Positions 47,432 through 60,700 are shown, counted from the first letter of the stretch. The stretch: 64,000 nt of DNA from Lonicera japonica (GCA_021464415.1 CM038470.1:29289601-29353600), one strand, 5' to 3'. The notes: generated by a model from the sequence alone, not told the origin. Translations and numbers: made by a program.

Positions 47432-47567
47432 TTTTCTTTGCTTTCTTTCTCCGTTGTTGTTTTCTTCTCTGTTTTCTTTCTTTCTTTCTTTCTTTTAATC
47501 TTGTAATTTTGTTTCATATCAATAAAAATTTGAGTTATGTTCTTCATTCTCGATCCTTAGTCTAATT

Positions 47568-47580
47568 TGGTATCAGAGCC
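47568..47580 (+). promoter_or_regulatory. tRNA-Met primer-binding site of the viral genome
   Basis: TGGTATCAGAGCC is complementary to the 3' end of plant initiator tRNA-Met. It is the minus-strand primer site that defines nucleotide 1 in caulimovirids. It stands downstream of the promoter and poly(A) signal, as in a circular viral genome. Confidence 0.85.
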
Positions 47581-47724
47581 AGGAATTAGTGGGACGTCAT
47601 CCAAGTCGCGTTGCAGCTCTAACCCTTTTAGCAAAGGTATTGCTTGTTGGTTATCCATGTTTGCGTAAATCGTTGACAGACGTGCTAATTTTATTGTTTC
47701 TGTTTATTAAATTTTTCTCTTGAA

Positions 47725-47803
47725 ATGTTGAGCAGATCTATTTCGCGTTCAAAATATGTTCCCAGTTCTTTTATAAAGAACACTGATGATGTCGAATTTT
47801 TTA
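47725..47803 (+). pseudogene. First codons of viral ORF1, truncated at the insertion edge
   Basis: An ATG at about 47725 opens a frame of some 26 codons that runs into host DNA at 47803/47804. Its position after the primer site and leader fits the 5' end of ORF1 (movement-protein side). It shows that the inserted DNA wraps past nucleotide 1 of the circular genome. Confidence 0.55.
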
Positions 47804-47940
47804 ATACATCGTGCAGGGAGTCTAGTATGTTTTAAAAGAGAACAAAATCACTTTACTTTAATACTTTAACCCTCTAAAATAACTTATATCAATCCTTTTG
47901 TCACACTTTAATAGTTTAGCTACCTATTGTGACCTTTATT
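47804..47940. repeat. 137-bp direct repeat, right copy, flanking the viral insertion
   Basis: Counterpart of 39442-39578 with three substitutions. After it the host sequence continues GTTAAGAAAATAA, which is not present after the left copy. Confidence 0.9.
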
Positions 47941-50900
47941 GTTAAGAAAATAATTTTATTCAAATACCCAAATTTGTTTGGAATTCTTATCATTTAGCAT
48001 AATTATAATCAAATACACAATTTCAAATCTCAATAACTTAACAATTCAATGTGGGTATAAATTAAATTGGGAATGAAAGACCAATTCTCATCCTCGATTA
48101 CCATCAACCAACAAAGTCTACGAAAAATCATAATTTACATATTTTAATTATAACTTTTTGGCAATTTACTGCCTAAAGTGTCCTAAAAAAATTTGCAATA
48201 AACCCCTTTACGCTTTAATCAAAATAAATAAATAAAAGAAAATCAACTAATAATTTTTTTTTTTCTTCCTTCACGTGATTGAGATTAAGATTGAATAAAA
48301 TGTGGTGAATAAAATTAAATTCTTTTATCCAAATAACTAAATGAAAGATTTCGTTCGTTGATATTTAGGTTAAAATTATAATAAATAAAATGCAGTGAAC
48401 GTGGATGACCACATATATTAAAATTCACCCACATAAAAAAAATTGTTCTCTTGAATATAAATAGAGGCTCTTGAATGCATTTGAGTCCTTATGAAGATTT
48501 CCTGTAGCTTTTTCGATTTTCTTAAGGATACTTGAAGCAAGTCATTGAAGCTTTTATCAAATGTTTAATTGCAAAGATAAATAATTTTAAGTAATATAAA
48601 CCATGCATGTTAGATAATCATAATTATATAATCAAAATTAACGTGAATGAACAATTTGTTAAAAACATTGATTTAACATTGTCAATTTTTGTGAAGAACT
48701 AGCCCTAATTTAGCCATAAATAAAAAGGCATATTTTTTGTGAAAAAGAAGGTGTTTGATTCGAAAATACCACAGTTGTCCTTACACAGTCAGACTCATGC
48801 TTTGCACATGTGCTTTCCGTACATGTTTTTAACGGAACATCCACTTTTGGCCTAGTGTGAGACATGGAGCAAACTTTGGGGGTTGTCTCAGGAAAAAAAT
48901 ATATCTAGGACAACCATGGGAAAAATGGCAAACTTTAAAGGTCAAAAGTGCTAATTACCCTAATGGGTTTGTATGCTTTGAATAGCAAGCATGCTTGAAA
49001 GGCAGATGTAGAATTTTTTTAAAGAAATGGGTAAATGTGTATAAAAGTAAACTAGTAAAATAACCGAGAACGTTATTTAAATAAGACTTAATTCATCTTA
49101 GAAATTAGTGAATGACCTATTATTTTGTTTCTAGCCCAAATATTTTGTTTATTGACCCCCTATTAGAATTGATTTTCCAATTCGATTTTTAATGTTTTAG
49201 ATCTACAATTTTTAACTAATATGCCCATTTGACTAAATTGAATAAATTTATTTATATTTTGTCAATTTTTCCCTCACAATTATGCATGGCCTCTTAATAA
49301 ATTGCCCATGTGAGTAAATTCAATTTTCTTCTTCTTCTTTAAATAACAATAATAATATTAAACCTACTAAATAAATCCCATATCACGCTTGAAGGCCATG
49401 CCGAGCCATGGATGTGGGAATTCTCCACTTTGAGAATCATCTCTCCATCTCTCTCATTATCCTCTTTACCATGGCCATATCCTTTTCGCCTTTATTTTTT
49501 TGAATATTATTTGCCTAAGTTAATAAAGCTTTTCATTCATAATTTTGAATGAAAATAGATTGAGATTTATTTTTATGTACTGAAGTAACACTTCTATCGC
49601 ATAGTAAGTTTAATTTATGTGACAGATGATTCAAATAAATTACGATGGGTATGATTTATATCTCATACTACAATTTTTTTTGGCAATACTCATATTGCAA
49701 TATACCAAAGAAGTATCAAGGCCACTGATATTTTATTTGAATTTATGGTTTTGATAGTTTCATATGTTTTTAAATGTTGGAATCATTTATTGGGTTACTA
49801 TAATACTGTGGATATATTTGATGTTAATTTTCAGTGCCGGATTTATCGACGTATACTACAGTATAAAATCATGGATCCAGATAGACATAAGGTTATATTG
49901 GTTAATTAGTTACCTCCCTCCGTATGATGTATAACTTGTATACATTGGTACGCCAAATTTGACCAATCCTGCTCTAAATGGGTATATAGGTTTCCCATTG
50001 TTTACTAATAATTCATATTTATGATTTTTTGATTTTTAATAGTTGTCAATAATGGAAACTTAATTTCAGGATCGTTTAATATTGCGTGTAGACCGAACAA
50101 ATTTCTTTTGTAAAACTCCAAAAACGAAATCATATTTTACCTTCAAGGCTCTGATTTTATTTCATCTCAGCACGAACAGTAGTGGGTGTAGACGAATCGA
50201 GAAAATGGTCTTAATGGAACCTTATGATCTTCTATCATAGTCCTTCTGCTGTCAAATTTTACATCTAGTGTGGACTGCGGTTTCACCAAGATTTGCTCTC
50301 TTTTTTTCCACAACATAAACCCTAATTCGTGAGTATTCTTGTTATAATGTAGGAGAGCCACAAACAGTGGTAGCTACAAAGCATACTAATCATGAATTCA
50401 TACTTCCATACTAATCTATAAAGTGTGGGATATGTAGAAGATTCACAAACAGTGGTAGCTACAGAGCATAAGAGGTAAAGTCAGCATATATATATATAAG
50501 GTTACGTTAAGGATTCTAATGAGAAATAAGGGTTTGGGCTTCCTGTGGAAAGCAAAAATCCTAATTCGATTGTGAATTAATTCCTTCAATAAATTATAGT
50601 TTGTACTGGTAAAGAATTATAATTGCATTCATGTCCTTGTCTCAAAATTATATTTTGAATTTCTTATTATTAAATGTTTACTATTCTCCCAACGTTAAGA
50701 TTACAGATAACCATTATTTAAATTAAATTACTGACAATTATATTTAAATGACTTCTTGATCATTGAGCTTACCACTTAACTTGTTTGAGATGTCGGATTA
50801 TCATAATCTACCTGCAGGGTTTGACATGATCAAAATTTATAAACTTTTAAAGGGGTTATCATCAATTCTTATACTGGAACGTGAATTCTATCAATAATTA

Positions 50901-51067
50901 ATATTCATCGTACATATAGTAGCTTTATCCAATTCACTGAATTTATTGATACATTAATAAATCTCACTTTTTATGTGTGAGAACAATAAACACTCTATAT
51001 GTATATATATATATTAATTATTTCAGGATTAAGAGCATAAACAATCATCATAACTATGGAACTTTAA
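47941..51067. other. AT-rich intergenic stretch, no gene seen
   Basis: No gene is supported. Text near 48690-48960 (for example GGTCAAAAGTGCTAATTACCCTAAT) resembles the ends of Mutator-like elements but has no matched partner that I could find. TA runs occur at about 50484-50497 and 51000-51014. Confidence 0.4.
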
Positions 51068-51076
51068 ATTATTTTA

Positions 51077-52347
51077 GAGTAAATTACCCTAATGGCCCTT
51101 AGGATATTGACCTAGTGTCACTTTTGTCACTAAACTAAAAAACAAGTTGTTTTGGCCCTTCTGTCCACATTTTCCATTAAGTTGGACAGAAATGAGGGGT
51201 ATTTTTGTCATTTCAATATGTTTTTTAAAAAAATATAAAAAAACCAAAATAAAAAAAATAGAAAGAAAGAAAGAAACATATCTCATCATCATCCTCACAT
51301 ATCTCACAGATCTCGATATCATCATCATCATCATCATTGTCCTCTCAAATTCATCGTTAACCACATTTATGTTCTTCTTTAATTCCTCACTCTCCTGCTC
51401 GCCTTTCTCTTTTACTCGTTCTGAACACCAGCGACCAGCAAAAGTCTTCTCGCCGCAGGCGAACTTCGACCGAAATAACGGAATCACAACTGATTTGGAT
51501 CGAAGAAACGTCGGCTCGCCATCGATGTGATTCGACACGTTGTCCACCTCTATCCCCCTCTCGCTCACTTCCAAACCTTAATATACACACAATCAGATCA
51601 AATCAATAGCGGAAGAGGTTCAATATTTATCCATAGTCAAATCTAACAAGCGCAAGTACGAGGGCCAAACAACGCCTCCTCTGCCTTCCGGTTGTCGAAC
51701 TATTGTAACTAAATGTTCTTCTCTCTCCAGTTCTTCATCATCCATATTTTCCTTCAAAATCTATGGATAGATTTAAAAAAAAAATTGCAAGCTCAGTTTA
51801 AATATGTATATATATATATGTATGTCTATGAAAATTGCTAGATTGAGGATAATATACATGGGGATGGAAATTAGAGTTTATGGATTGCCTTATTTGTGTA
51901 CGTGTATGTATATATACGTGTGTGTATGAGAGATAAAATTTGAGGATTTGGAGAAAGATGGTGATGATGATGGTGGTCGGATGTGGCAATGGTAGAGAGG
52001 CGATGGTAGCTAGAGGTGGCAATAGTAAAGAGGCCAGAGATGGCAAGGGCGATGAGTGGAGGCGGCAATGGTGGTGGTGGCTAGTGTTTATGCCTTTGTG
52101 GGGGTCTCTTGCTCTCATTTTTCTCTTTTTCTTTTTCTTTTTCTTTTTCTTTTTTTTTATTTTTTTTAAAAAAAATAATTAAAATTACAAAAATGCCCCA
52201 ATTTTCGTCCAACTTAACATAAAATTTGGACAGAAGAGCTAAAGTGACACTCACAAATAGTTTAAGAGCTAAAGTTGCGTGTTTTTTTGTTTAAGGGCAA
52301 AAATGACACTATGTCAATAGTTTAAGGACCATTAGGGTAATTTACTC
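51077..52347. mobile_element. Mutator-like element with long terminal inverted repeats, 1271 bp
   Basis: The perfect 9-bp TSD ATTATTTTA lies at 51068-51076 and 52348-52356. Inverted repeats of about 130-160 bp start GAGTAAATTACCCTAATGG and continue through CTTCTGTCCA and TTAAGTTGGAC blocks. The interior (about 51380-51710) is less A/T-rich than its surroundings, and the minus strand carries a 161-codon open frame. This could be captured host DNA (Pack-MULE type), but I do not recognise the protein. GGTGGC-rich text near 51960-52080 is repetitive. Confidence 0.85.
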
Positions 52348-52356
52348 ATTATTTTA

Positions 52357-53760
52357 TAAAGTCAGTATAAAAACAATTAATACAAACTGGTCATGTTCAA
52401 TACACTCAAAGTGTATTAGCACAAAGAGTTGAAAATTTACCGTTTTCGAAGTCAAGATAAATTACTAAAATTTGTACTACAATCTTTTCGATGAGTGTCT
52501 AATTTCATCTAAGATTGTGAACCAATAAACTTATATTCTATAAGAATTGATAATATAATCCTTTGTATGTAAGCTAAACTGTACATACTAAATTATCTAC
52601 TACAAGGAATAAAAGACACACACATGCACAATACTAAAGTATAAAATATAATACAACTATTGCCCACAAAGATTTTTATTAAAATAGTAAAATCAAGTTT
52701 ATATAACATATTAAAACCAATAATAATAATAATATATCACTGCAATAGTTAATATATCTGTTTCCACTTTTCGTATATTTTGTTATCACATTTAGTTCAT
52801 AATATATCTAACTCAAATAAAAAGGGAAATATTGGATGCACCTTCCAAAACTTTGTACTCGCCTCATTTTCAAGAAACTTAAAACTTATCCCACTAAATT
52901 TTTCATTTTCTTTCGACTCACCCACTTTATTTCCCATTAAACATACAAGATCTTAAAGTGGCTATTTGTTTGCACCTCTAAAATTTGAATGTGTGATCAA
53001 GTCAGACTTCAGAAGTTTAAAACTAGATGGTGGGTTTAAAAATCCAATTTGATTACTTATTTTGTTTTTAAAAAATTTAGAGGTTCTATTTCATATGAAG
53101 TTTGAACACTTAAATTTTAAAGAGGATTGCTTTTGCCTTTTTTTTTCTTATATATGATTATTTATTACTAAATAGGCAAATAACATCTGTTCAGCATTGA
53201 AATATGATATACTCGAGTAAACAACACTTATCCAGATATGATAAGCAATAACTAATAGATATATTTTTCAAATTAAAATATCAACTTCAAAACAAGTCTT
53301 TATTTATCATATTCAGCATTCAAACAAGAAAACAAACACTACCTTATTTTTTAAAAAGTTAGAATACCTCTTTTGCCTTTAGTTATTTTTATAAAATGAG
53401 AAAACAAGGGATATATTATCCAAATAATATTCATTTAGCATTCAGATGTGATATGCTCAAGCAAATAACATTTATTCATATATAACGTTTAGAAAGAAAA
53501 TAAATAAAAATTTTATATTCAGTTTTCAAATATCAAAACGAGTGTTTAAATAGCAATTCAAATTTGGACAAATTAAAAAAAAAAAAAAAAAATCTTAAGG
53601 GCCATTTGTTAATTTTGACATTAGACTACCTTCAATGCATAAGTTAAAAAGCTACTTACATTTGAAGGTGTAAAAGTGAAGGAGAAAAGCTAAAGAGAAG
53701 GTAAATTTGGCAGCCAACAATATTATATACTATACGATACATCATTGATCGGGACAAAGG
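52357..53760. other. AT-rich intergenic stretch, no gene seen
   Basis: No coding region is supported. The segment from about 52965 to 53610 has GGCTATTTGTTTGCA and GGCCATTTGTTAA words that could be decayed transposon ends, but they lie in the same orientation and do not form an inverted pair. Confidence 0.35.
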
Positions 53761-53770
53761 AAGGGGCCTT

Positions 53771-53890
53771 CCACAACATATGATGTGTTGTGGGAAGGAT
53801 TTTGCACTCCCACGATACATCATGTGTCGTGTAAGGGCTTGAAAAGCTAGTAGAAAAAATAGGACCTATCACGACACATGATGTGTCGTG
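53771..53890. repeat. Cluster of three palindromes
   Basis: Three variants of one palindrome lie within 120 bases: 53771-53793 (CCACAACATAT / ATGTGTTGTGG), about 53816-53836 (CACGATACAT / ATGTGTCGTG), and the perfect-armed 53870-53890 (CACGACACAT, one central G, ATGTGTCGTG). Each can form a 9-10-bp stem. Confidence 0.85.
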
Positions 53891-54353
53891 AGAGCTATTT
53901 TCTACATTTTTCTCGATGCAAACTCACATTTATTAATAGGCTAAATACCCATTTTTACATTGCACTTCTAAATGAGTCCATTCAAATTTCAGATGTTTTA
54001 AAAAAGGGTTAGGCTTTAAAAAGGGATTCCTTATCTTTTAAAAAAAGAAGAGATACTTATTTGAAGGGGTAAATAAATAAATTTTTTTACATAAAAATTT
54101 GTAGAGATGATCTATAAGATAAGTAAACCACCTCTACTAAATTTAAAAAAAAAAAATTCAATGAGTGAGATGATTATGAAAAATTTTAAAGACCAAAAAT
54201 GTATATATTTATCACATATCTCTTTTACCCACTTATAAGTTGAAGTTTTTATAAATTTTCCTAAAAAAAGAGAATTTTTCTTTAGAGTTTACTATTCTAA
54301 AATATATTTTGTTGATTTAAAATTTGATGACTTAATTTGCATCTTTAAAATTA

Positions 54354-54549
54354 GGGATTTTTTTATTTACTCCCTATTATTAACATGAAACTTAAGATAT
54401 CCCAATTTTGTTAATTTTTTAAATTATTTTCTATTTTATAACATTTTTAACAAAATAAAATAATTAGAACAATTAGAGCAAAAAATACCTCAATGAATTA
54501 ATAAAATAAAAGGTATCTTAGAATTACAATATTAATAATAAGGGTAAGT
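54354..54549. mobile_element. Short Mutator-like derivative near the HSFA1 start
   Basis: The left part (TTTACTCCCTATTATTAAC ... CTTAAGATATCCC) and the inverted right part (ACTTACCCTTATTATTAAT ... CTAAGATACC) form degenerate inverted repeats. They resemble the ends of the MULE at 38018-38972. TAAAATT occurs on both flanks, but a full 9-bp TSD is not clear. It lies about 200 bp upstream of the HSFA1 ATG. Confidence 0.45.
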
Positions 54550-54753
54550 CTAAAATTCCAACTCGTCCCCTAACGCAAAAGGCCAGAGTTAATTCCATTT
54601 TCAACCCCATCGTCCTCTTCCGTGACCGTAGAAACCAACCTTCTCTCTGTCCCCGGTCTCCGCACAATCTCTCTCTATCATCGCCGGAAATTTCAACCCT
54701 CTCAAAACCCCAATCACAACCTTCACATTCCCCCATCCAAATCTTCCGGCAAT

Positions 54754-57700
54754 ATGGACGCCACCAACGGCGGAAAAATCTCCGCCACCGTGGACACTCC
54801 CCCTCCTCCATCTGCTCCGATCGCCTCTCCGGCTCCGATTCCGAGCGCTAATTCTCCTCCTCCGTTCCTTGTGAAGACATATGATATGGTGGACGATCCT
54901 TCCACCGATAAAATCGTCTCGTGGAGTGATACGAACAATAGCTTCGTTGTTTGGGACCTTGGAGAGTTCACTAAAGAGCTTTTGCCCAAGTATTTTAAGC
55001 ATAATAACTTCTCCAGCTTTGTTCGCCAATTGAACACTTATGTATGGATTTCCTTACCCTCTTTATTTACCTCTTTCATTTTGTTTCCACCTTTGATCGA
55101 TGAATACTGAATGTTGAATAGATGTTATTTTTATAATATCAACTTCATTATTATATATCTTTCGATAGCTAATGAATAAAAAAGAAGAGAGGCACCGTTG
55201 GAGTAAAATTTTGTTAAAGTTAAATTAAGCGCTCAACGCTTTACTCGTTTCTTAATGCCGAATTTTAATCCAAATTCGGCATTAAGCACTGAGAAAACAA
55301 ATTATACCTCTTAACGATAAATGGACTTCCATTCAACAAATTTTTGAGATATCTTGTAACAACTCGCTTCAACCCTTCCCTACCCTCTCCTAGACTTCCT
55401 GTAAGTCTCCCCAAATTTGAGAGAATGGATAGGGTCCCCGGATGTTCGATTAAAGCAAATCTTATTAATAGTATTTTTAAATAACTCTTATATAAGTCTT
55501 GTTGCCGGGGACAGCCAGTTTCCCGAGCAAGAATTAGTCCCACCCCAATGTAGTTATAGGGATACCTCACGACAAAGACAATAAAAAAAAAATTATATTT
55601 TGGAAAAAAAAAATTATGACCTGAAATTTATCTCTATATTGGAGGAAACTCATGATTGAATAGCATTTCTCCCTAAAACTTCCCCCAAACATGGAGAAAT
55701 GGAATTCTCCATTGGAGAGCTTCTCACCAAATATATTTTTTTACTCAATTTTTTCCTGAAATTGAAGAAAAGTATAGTGATTGTTTGGTTAAAGAGATAA
55801 GTTTGACTGGGGAAAAGAAAAGTAAGTATTTGAAATTTTAAGGATTTTCTTGTAGTGGTGGTATTTCTTTTCCTTGGTCTAGTTCATCGGAATTGGTCCT
55901 TGAGGACTTCTTGTTAATCAGATAAAAATCTCTAAGACTGTAATTATATGTTTACCATTATGTTGACTCTTGGTCTTTGCAGTTTCAATCAGTTCTGCAG
56001 TTAGTGAGAAAATACAGAGAAAGATAATGGGTGTGGATTGTTTACTTTAGGGTTGTTACTCTTTCGGCATATCTAAATTCTTTGGGAAGTGTATCTTTGA
56101 CTCGGCTAAGATGGATATTTTACTTGAGCCATATGGATATGTATTATATTGAACCTGTACAAGATGATTAGGGGATGTAGAATTTCAGATATTTTATTTT
56201 TCCTTGGTGAGATCTTTTGCTGAAGAAAATGGAGGGCTTAGGAGGAGGATACATGAAAATGACAATACGAGCCTTGCCTGCTAATGGAGAATTAGATATG
56301 CTTCTGGTGTTTATGAGTGTAATCTGAACCCATATGAATGCAGGGTACAAGCATGTTGTAGTGTAGACATGATGTGGAGACATGCCCCCCTGGTAAACTC
56401 ACTTGTGGATTTAAAGGTTTCAACATGTTGTAGATAACAAAAGAATGAGGAGGGATAATGTGGACAGAGTCAGAGAGAATATGGTTCATATTAGAAAGGG
56501 ATCTTTCTTTTAAATCAATCTGTTTTGGTAAATACCCAGTTGCCCTATTTCTTCCCTGCAATTAGTACCATTTTGTTCTAAATTATGTAACTTATATGGC
56601 TATATGCTAAGAAGCATGGATAGGGTTGGCCTAGTGGTAAGGGCGAATGCTAGAATGTGTGGTGAGGGCACGTTGCAAATTCGATTCGCCCTAGTATCAG
56701 TTTCTAGGGCCACTCTCTAGGTCGAATTGCCAGGACCCCATGGGATTAGTTGGGTGAAGCCCAGACACCCACGGTTATAAAAAAAGAATTGCTAAGAAGC
56801 ACAGATACTTCGAAGAAGCTGGCACATCCGCATTGGATACTAATACTCTCTGGATTCGTATCGGATACTTATTGTTACGTATCCATAATTAATGGATGAA
56901 TACTTAATTACATATACTTCAGGGATACTCTTGGATACGTATCGGATGCTAGGTATCCAAATCTAATGAATAAATTTTAGTTCCTGACACTCTATCCGTG
57001 TTCTTGTGGACTTGGAAACATGTAGATCACAAACATTATTTATTGAGTTGCAATTTTACTTTTTTTGATGGGAAACAAAATTTTATAAATTCTCAAAATA
57101 TAAGTACAAGGTGAAGAGGGACAAGCTGTCCACCACCAGTACATATACCAAAAGACAAGCGTGATAAGAATCAAATACAACCAAAGCTTTCGTAAAATAA
57201 GATGCACATGATAAATTTTCTCAAAGGATTGTAGCCTTCCAATTAAGTTTAACGTATTCCACCCTACAATGCTTATTAAACGATTTGGAATTTGAATCCC
57301 ATAGCTATGCTACAATGCTTCCAATTGAGTTACAAAGTTTAGCATGCCAATGAATTAGAACTATTAAGAAAAAACAACTTAAAGATTATATCAAAGCAAA
57401 AATAGGGCTAGGAAACGATATAATAGATGAATGGGTTGATATTTGGTAATAATTTTTGAGGTTTTTATTACTGATTTTCTTGATATAATGATATTTAAAT
57501 GTTTTTGCTATGTAAATATATCTATATAATAAAGGGCAATGATTTTGAATCTTAAAAACGTATAAGGGATAAAGAATTGTGTGGCTGAGATTAAAGATGC
57601 TTTTTGAATGATTGGTAGTGCCTTTGGCACAGGTTACGACCTAGTAAGAATATATAGGATAATAAGTGTATAGGATAATAAGTGTATCCTTCATGTGCAT

Positions 57701-60700
57701 TTCAAGCTAGAGTGGGAAAGGTGTATTTGGCTGCTGCTGTGTATTGCTTATGGCAGGAAAGGAATCAGAGAATATTTCAGAATAAGTTTAGAGAGGTGTA
57801 TGCAGTTATTAGAGATGTAGAGAGTTATGTTCAAGCTAAATCTTGGCATTGGCGAGTGAAGAGATGTTTTATTAATTGGCAGATTTGTAAAGCTTGGGGG
57901 ATTGATGAGAGGGTGTTATTGTATTGCCAGGGGAATGCCCCTGTGTAATGTGTATTCTTTGTTTGTGCTTATAACATTTTTGAATTTTAACAAAAAAAAA
58001 AAGTGTATCCTTCAGGACCTTCACGTATCCATATTCTACTTTTTGTTGGCACATCTGTATTGCCCCCGAATCTGTGCTTCTTAGGCTATGTAAGTATTTT
58101 TAAAGAATTTGGCAAACAAAAAGAAGGTTGCAGTATTAATATGTTACCGTATGCATTTATGGAAGAAAGGAGCAGGAACTCATTGTCTGGAAGTCCCATG
58201 TAAACTTATAGATGTCTGAAGGAACTCATTTGTTTGACTTGCAATAAACTTATGAATTATGATTGATGTGTAATGGCTCACATCCTTCCCCGAAAAGAAA
58301 GGAATTTGCTGTAGACTGGTAATGTGACAGAATATTAAATTACATATTATGCAATCTATAGTATAAACATTATATTTATAACGTATGATGGTTAAGGTAT
58401 TCTTGCTTGCTTGAGTGCGATCTAATACAGCCCTGTCAAGCGTGAACCCTTGCTCAGCACGATTGAAACCCTTTCTTTCATTTTCTCTGCATTAGTTGAA
58501 GAGGTGTAGGTACTAATCACATCTTTCCTTTTTCTCTGTTTCTTTGTTTTTCACACATGGTAAGTAGCGAACACCTCATACGCCTTACTAAGTTGAGGTG
58601 AAGGCCTCACCCAAAAACCAATCAGTTTTAGGCCTTAGGAAAATTGCCGCCTTGCCTTATAGAACATTCTATTTATGTATCAAGTCTGTCTACGTTACAG
58701 GAAATAAAAAAATTGAATGTTCATGTTTGGTGCTCTTCTAATTTATGCCCCCCAACTTGTGCAGCTCTGGAACGTGCGGGCCTGAACAAAAGATCTGCCA
58801 CCATCACTGGCCCTTCTGCTCCAGTTACCTTTGTCAGTACTTTATCTGCATTCTCAGTAGGTGTTGAAAACTAGAGTAGAAATAATGACGGGTTGGATTT
58901 GGGGCAGGTGTTGTCAAACCCGAAAGCAGGCTACCTATAAATATGAATCCGACTCGGCCCGACCCGGTGCAGGTTTTATTTTTAAAAACTCAAACTCGCC
59001 CATGTTGTATATGCATAAGCCCAAACCAGCTCTGTCCTGACCTGAACTGTTGTAATTATATGATATAAAAAGTGTATTTCAATAAAAAAATATTATATTT
59101 GGGTTGTGTTAAACAGTTTAAACTTACGCAAACCCGATCAGAAACTGTGCCTGGTTTTATTTCGAAACCTATACTCGCCCCCGTTTAATAAACCTGCTCC
59201 AAACCCATCCCATTAGGGTGGGGTTGGGTCAAAATACCCCCGGGTTGGACCATATTGCCATCCCAAAATCAGAATCACTGTACTTCATGCCCTTAGTTGG
59301 CTAGGCATGGTACGTAATAGTGCCCTTAGGCTCCATTTGGTGGCCAGTAATTGTTGAAAGAGTAGGAGCGATGGAGAGCTGCTAGTTGGGGAAGGGTTGA
59401 GCTTCCAAAGAAGCAATTACCTTTTTATGAGCTTTTAAATAGTTAATTTGCTTCTAATCAATTAATTGCTATGGGCTTCAAAAATATTTGAGGCCATGTC
59501 TCAATGACTCCAATTAGATGAGGTGTAACGCCCGTATTATTGTGAGTTGGCTGTTTTATGTGCCCCCATGTGGCTGCAGTATGTGCTAATGGGCTACACA
59601 CAGGGTGAGGTGAAATGATGAGATATGTGTTGGCGGGTTAAACTTACACAAACCTGACCTTGAACCCAGCAAGTTATATTTTAAAAACCATACTTGCCCC
59701 TTCTTAATAAACCCGCCCCAAAACCACCCCATTAGGGTGGGTTGGGTCAAAATCCCACCAGGTTGGGCCGTATTGCCATTCCTAAACCAGAATCACTGCA
59801 TTTCATGCCCTTGGTTGGCTAGGCATGTTGTGTAATGGTGCCCTTAGGCTCCATTAGGTGGCCCAATAGTTGTTGAAAGAGTAGCAGCGATGGAGAGAGC
59901 AGGGAGCTGCTAGTTGGGGAAAGGATGAGCTTCCAAAGAAGCAATTACCATTTTATGAGCTTTTAAATAGTTGATTTGGTTCTAACCAATTAATTGCTAT
60001 GAGCTTCAAAAATATTAGGCCAAGCTGCAAATACTCCAATTAGATAAGGTGCCCTAGTATTGTGAGCTGGCTTCTGTAGGTGGTCCGGTGGGCTGCAGTA
60101 GGTGGCCCGGTGTCTCTGTAGTAGGTGCTTGCTGGTTACACACCACGGGTGTTCATCCCACATCACTTGGGTGAGGTGAACTGATGTGATATAACTATAC
60201 AAGTGTGGTCAGTAGTCCTTCCTAGAAAGAGGCAGTTTGAGGAAAAGCAATACCTTGCGGGCTTGAGCCAAAGCGGACAATATCTTACCAGGCTGGACTG
60301 GTTGTGATATGAGGAAAAAGATTTAGTTGGGAAAGCCAATTATCGAATCTTTATTCATGTACACAACACTGACAAAAGGAATGCATGCATATTAATTGGT
60401 TACATCAGTCTAAAACTTCAGTTCAGTGTGAAAGTGAGATTTTTGTGACCTCAGGACAGAAAATAGGAGCAGCAAGTCATAGTGCAGTGAAAATAGATGA
60501 AGATTTGAATGCAATTCTGGTTTTCTTTTTGTTATAATTTAGCGTCTAGTGTGATTTCATATATTGATACAGCTCACTTGACCATTACGACTTTGAGATA
60601 TGTGCTTCAAAGGTTTGACAGTGAACAACTATATAGTAAACACTGAAATTATCAGTTCTTTATCTATGCACGTCCATTTAAAAAGTACTCCCATGAAGAT

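Larger units (their letters stand above)
39572..47803. mobile_element. Endogenous pararetrovirus (caulimovirid) integration, rearranged
   Basis: The order along + is: promoter region A (39572-39802); an inverted capsid/zinc-knuckle fragment (39795-41654); and a forward copy from 41655 through capsid, zinc knuckle, protease, RT/RNase H, ORF2, promoter region B, primer-binding site and the first codons of ORF1 to 47803. Evidence for a caulimovirid is the CCHC knuckle, the DTGA protease, the YIDD reverse transcriptase, the tRNA-Met primer site and the absence of integrase and LTRs. An ORF2 that overlaps the ORF1 stop as ATGA suggests a florendovirus-like genome; that is inference. Most of the movement-protein region is missing. 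Several stops and frameshifts show it is a relic. Caulimovirids have no integrase, so entry was by host repair. Confidence 0.88.

Noticed and set aside
51940..52182. 80-codon plus-strand open frame in the MULE
   Set aside because: It is GGTGGC and TTTTTC low-complexity translation with no domain.
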